From the NCBI GenBank assembly GCA_046539045.1, contig JBKHHU010000033.1, forward strand, positions 1-23,243: 23,243 nt of DNA, in the 5' to 3' direction. Below, in pieces: positions 21,454-23,243 of the stretch. Source of the DNA: JBKHHU01 sp046539045. GTDB taxonomy: Bacteria > Planctomycetota > Phycisphaerae > SM23-33. The notes beneath the pieces were generated by a model that was not told the DNA's origin, made no database searches, and saw only the letters and a list, made by a program, of their open reading frames with translations. The stretch's first letter is position 1. Every line of letters begins with the position of its first letter. The position numbers and the translations under genes were made by a program.

Positions 21454-23205
21454 ATGATCGTAGTACACGTGACGCACGAAGCCGTCGAGAAGATCGGCGG
21501 GATCGGGGCGGTTATCGCCGGACTCATGACCGCCGACGCCTACCGCGAAACCGTCAGCCGCACCATTCTCGTCGGCCCGCTGTTCCGGACCGATCAGCCG
21601 GTCAACAAACGCCTGGGCGAAGGCGGGAAGGTGATCTACAGCTCGCTGGACGCGATTACCCCCTCGCCCTGGAAAGAAAAGTTCCGCCCGATCGAGAAGA
21701 GCTACGACGTCGGGATCATCTACGGCACCCGGAAGGTCCACGACCCGTGTACCGGGCGGGAAGTCGAGAGCGAGGTGCTGCTGTTCGATCTGTTCCATGC
21801 AAACCAGAAGCGCCTGAACCTGTTCAAGGCCGAGCTGTTCAAGAAGTTCGCCGTCCCGTCGGCGGAGTTTGAGGACGCCTGGGAATATGAAGAATACGTC
21901 CGCCTCGCCGAGCCCGGTTTCGAGGCGCTCAAGGCCCTCGAAGCCGAAGGCGACCCCGACGAGCAGGTCGTGCTGCTCGGACACGAGTACATGGGCATGC
22001 CCCTGGTGCTCAAGGCGATCCTCGACGGCGCGCGGCACATGAAGTCGGTCTTCTACGCGCACGAGGTCGCCTCGGTCCGGCCGATCGTGGAGAAATGCGA
22101 AGGGCACGACACGTCCTTCTACAACATCCTGGAGACCTGCAGCGAGAACGGCAGGACCGTGGAAGACATCTTCCCGCAGGTGTTCGGCAACTACAAGCAC
22201 GCTTTGGTAAAGGCGGCAAGACATTGCGATCACGTTTTCGCCGTCGGCGACTTCGTGGTGGAGGAGCTGAAGTTCCTCGACAAGCACTTCAAGAACGTCG
22301 ACATCGACCTGGTCTACAACGGCATCCCCGCAGACAAGATCACCCTGAAGGACAAAACCACCAGCCGCGAACGGATGCAGGATTACGCCGAAACGCTCAT
22401 CGGCCGGCGGCCGGATTGGATCTGCACACACGTCTGCCGACCGGTGCTGAGCAAGGGCCTCTGGCGCGACCTGCACGTGCTGCACAAGATGGACCCGCTG
22501 CTGAGCAAGCGCGGCGAGACGGCTGCCTATTTCCTGCTGGGAACCATGGCCGGGCAGCGTCGCCCTCGCGACGTGCGGCAGATGGAGCGCGTGTACGGCT
22601 GGCCCGTCGGGCACGAGAAGGGCTATCCGGACCTGTGCCAGGGCGAGGAAGACCTCGGCGACATGGTCGACGCCTTCAACGCCGAGCACGAAGCGGTCCG
22701 GGCCGTGCTGGTCAACCAGTGGGACTGGAATCCGGAAGTGTGCGGCCGGCGGATGCCCGAGGACATGACCTTCGCCGACATCCGCCGCGGGACGGACGTG
22801 GAATTCGGCCTGAGCATCTACGAGCCGTACGGCATCAGCCAGTTTGAGCCGCTTGCCTACGGAGCGGTGTGCATCGTGTCCAACGTCTGCGGGTGCGTGG
22901 GCTTCGCCCGCCGGGCCGCCGACGGCAAGGCGTACGACAACGTCATCGAGGGCGATTTCCTGGACCTCCCGCATCCGATGGGTGTGGAGGAACTGAAGAA
23001 CCTGACCATCGCCCAGCGGGACCGGATCGAAGCGACCGAGTGCGAGCGCATCGCCGGGCAACTGATGGACGTGCTGCCCCGCAATGAAGAAACGATGAAA
23101 CGCCTGCTCGCCGACGGGTACAAGATCGCCGGCCAGATGAGTTGGGAGCACGTGATGAACGACTACTTCATGCCCGCTCTGGACCGGACGATCCAGCCGA
23201 AGTAG
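21454..23205 (+). CDS. Glycogen-synthase-like glycosyltransferase (GT-B fold)
   Basis: A 583-residue glycosyltransferase. The N-terminal half opens with VVHVTHEAVEKIGGIGAV, where KIGGIG (13-18) matches the KxGGL nucleotide-sugar loop of GT5 glycogen/starch synthases. HEYMGMP (177-183) and YAHEV (201-205) fit the middle of the N-domain. The C-domain carries CRPVLSKG (328-335), similar to the GRxxxxKG phosphate-binding region, and an E-x7-E motif (E457 to E465 in YEPYGISQFEP). It is longer than E. coli GlgA (477 residues), with inserts at about 100-170 and 365-440. Polymer synthesis (glycogen-like) is plausible but unproven; a GT4-type sugar transferase is the alternative. ATG 21454 was chosen because the conserved N-terminus begins there, although its ribosome-binding site is weak. 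The gene is complete; 38 nt of plain sequence follow. Confidence 0.82.
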   Translation: MIVVHVTHEAVEKIGGIGAVIAGLMTADAYRETVSRTILVGPLFRTDQPVNKRLGEGGKVIYSSLDAITPSPWKEKFRPIEKSYDVGIIYGTRKVHDPCTGREVESEVLLFDLFHANQKRLNLFKAELFKKFAVPSAEFEDAWEYEEYVRLAEPGFEALKALEAEGDPDEQVVLLGHEYMGMPLVLKAILDGARHMKSVFYAHEVASVRPIVEKCEGHDTSFYNILETCSENGRTVEDIFPQVFGNYKHALVKAARHCDHVFAVGDFVVEELKFLDKHFKNVDIDLVYNGIPADKITLKDKTTSRERMQDYAETLIGRRPDWICTHVCRPVLSKGLWRDLHVLHKMDPLLSKRGETAAYFLLGTMAGQRRPRDVRQMERVYGWPVGHEKGYPDLCQGEEDLGDMVDAFNAEHEAVRAVLVNQWDWNPEVCGRRMPEDMTFADIRRGTDVEFGLSIYEPYGISQFEPLAYGAVCIVSNVCGCVGFARRAADGKAYDNVIEGDFLDLPHPMGVEELKNLTIAQRDRIEATECERIAGQLMDVLPRNEETMKRLLADGYKIAGQMSWEHVMNDYFMPALDRTIQPK

Positions 23206-23243
23206 TCGGCGCGGAGCGGTGTTTCAGCGGTTGGCGGATCTCC

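Overview
The window is GC-rich DNA from a free-living bacterium, most likely a planctomycete of the Phycisphaerae type. This assignment is an inference. It rests on large exported proteins with alpha/alpha-toroid plus DUF4159-like architecture, a divergent PurF reading QNRGQ where most PurF proteins read QHRGQ, exported proteins with a Thr/Gln/Pro tail, and an ABC exporter operon with a large exported partner. No rRNA, tRNA, CRISPR array, transposase, prophage gene or integrase was seen. It reads as chromosomal backbone with several lineage-specific genes.

Layout. Position 1 cuts a minus-strand gene with a Tat signal. Upstream of it (139-690) is a gene-free stretch with a good minus-strand promoter, at least six predicted helices and an intrinsic terminator: a candidate structured RNA or attenuated leader of about 415 nt. 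Next on the plus strand are a membrane histidine kinase, a response regulator with a diguanylate cyclase output, and a SprT-like zinc protein. A minus-strand exported toroid/DUF4159 protein converges on these. A divergent purF-type amidophosphoribosyltransferase follows, preceded by a 250-nt folded leader closed by a perfect 11-bp helix, then a flavin-reductase-like protein.

From 16.6 kb back to 9.3 kb a minus-strand operon encodes a large exported/membrane protein, an ABC ATPase, a double-length ABC permease and a secreted HEAT-repeat protein. The first three genes overlap by 4 nt at each junction (GTGA, ATGA), so they are probably translationally coupled. The right part holds an unknown secreted protein, a CsgG/FlgT_C-like lipoprotein, a ZupT-type metal transporter, an orphan LarA-family protein (minus), and a divergent 583-residue glycogen-synthase-like glycosyltransferase that ends just before the window does.

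How the genes may work together. The kinase and diguanylate cyclase probably form a phosphorelay controlling c-di-GMP. The four-gene minus operon looks like one envelope export machine, comparable in layout to GldA/GldF/GldG-type systems. The most novel signals are the two folded non-coding regions (229-680 and 6874-7122), the internally duplicated permease and the LarA homologue that keeps its catalytic residues without visible cofactor genes. Coding assignments come from motif reading, and functions of unfamiliar proteins are marked as inference.
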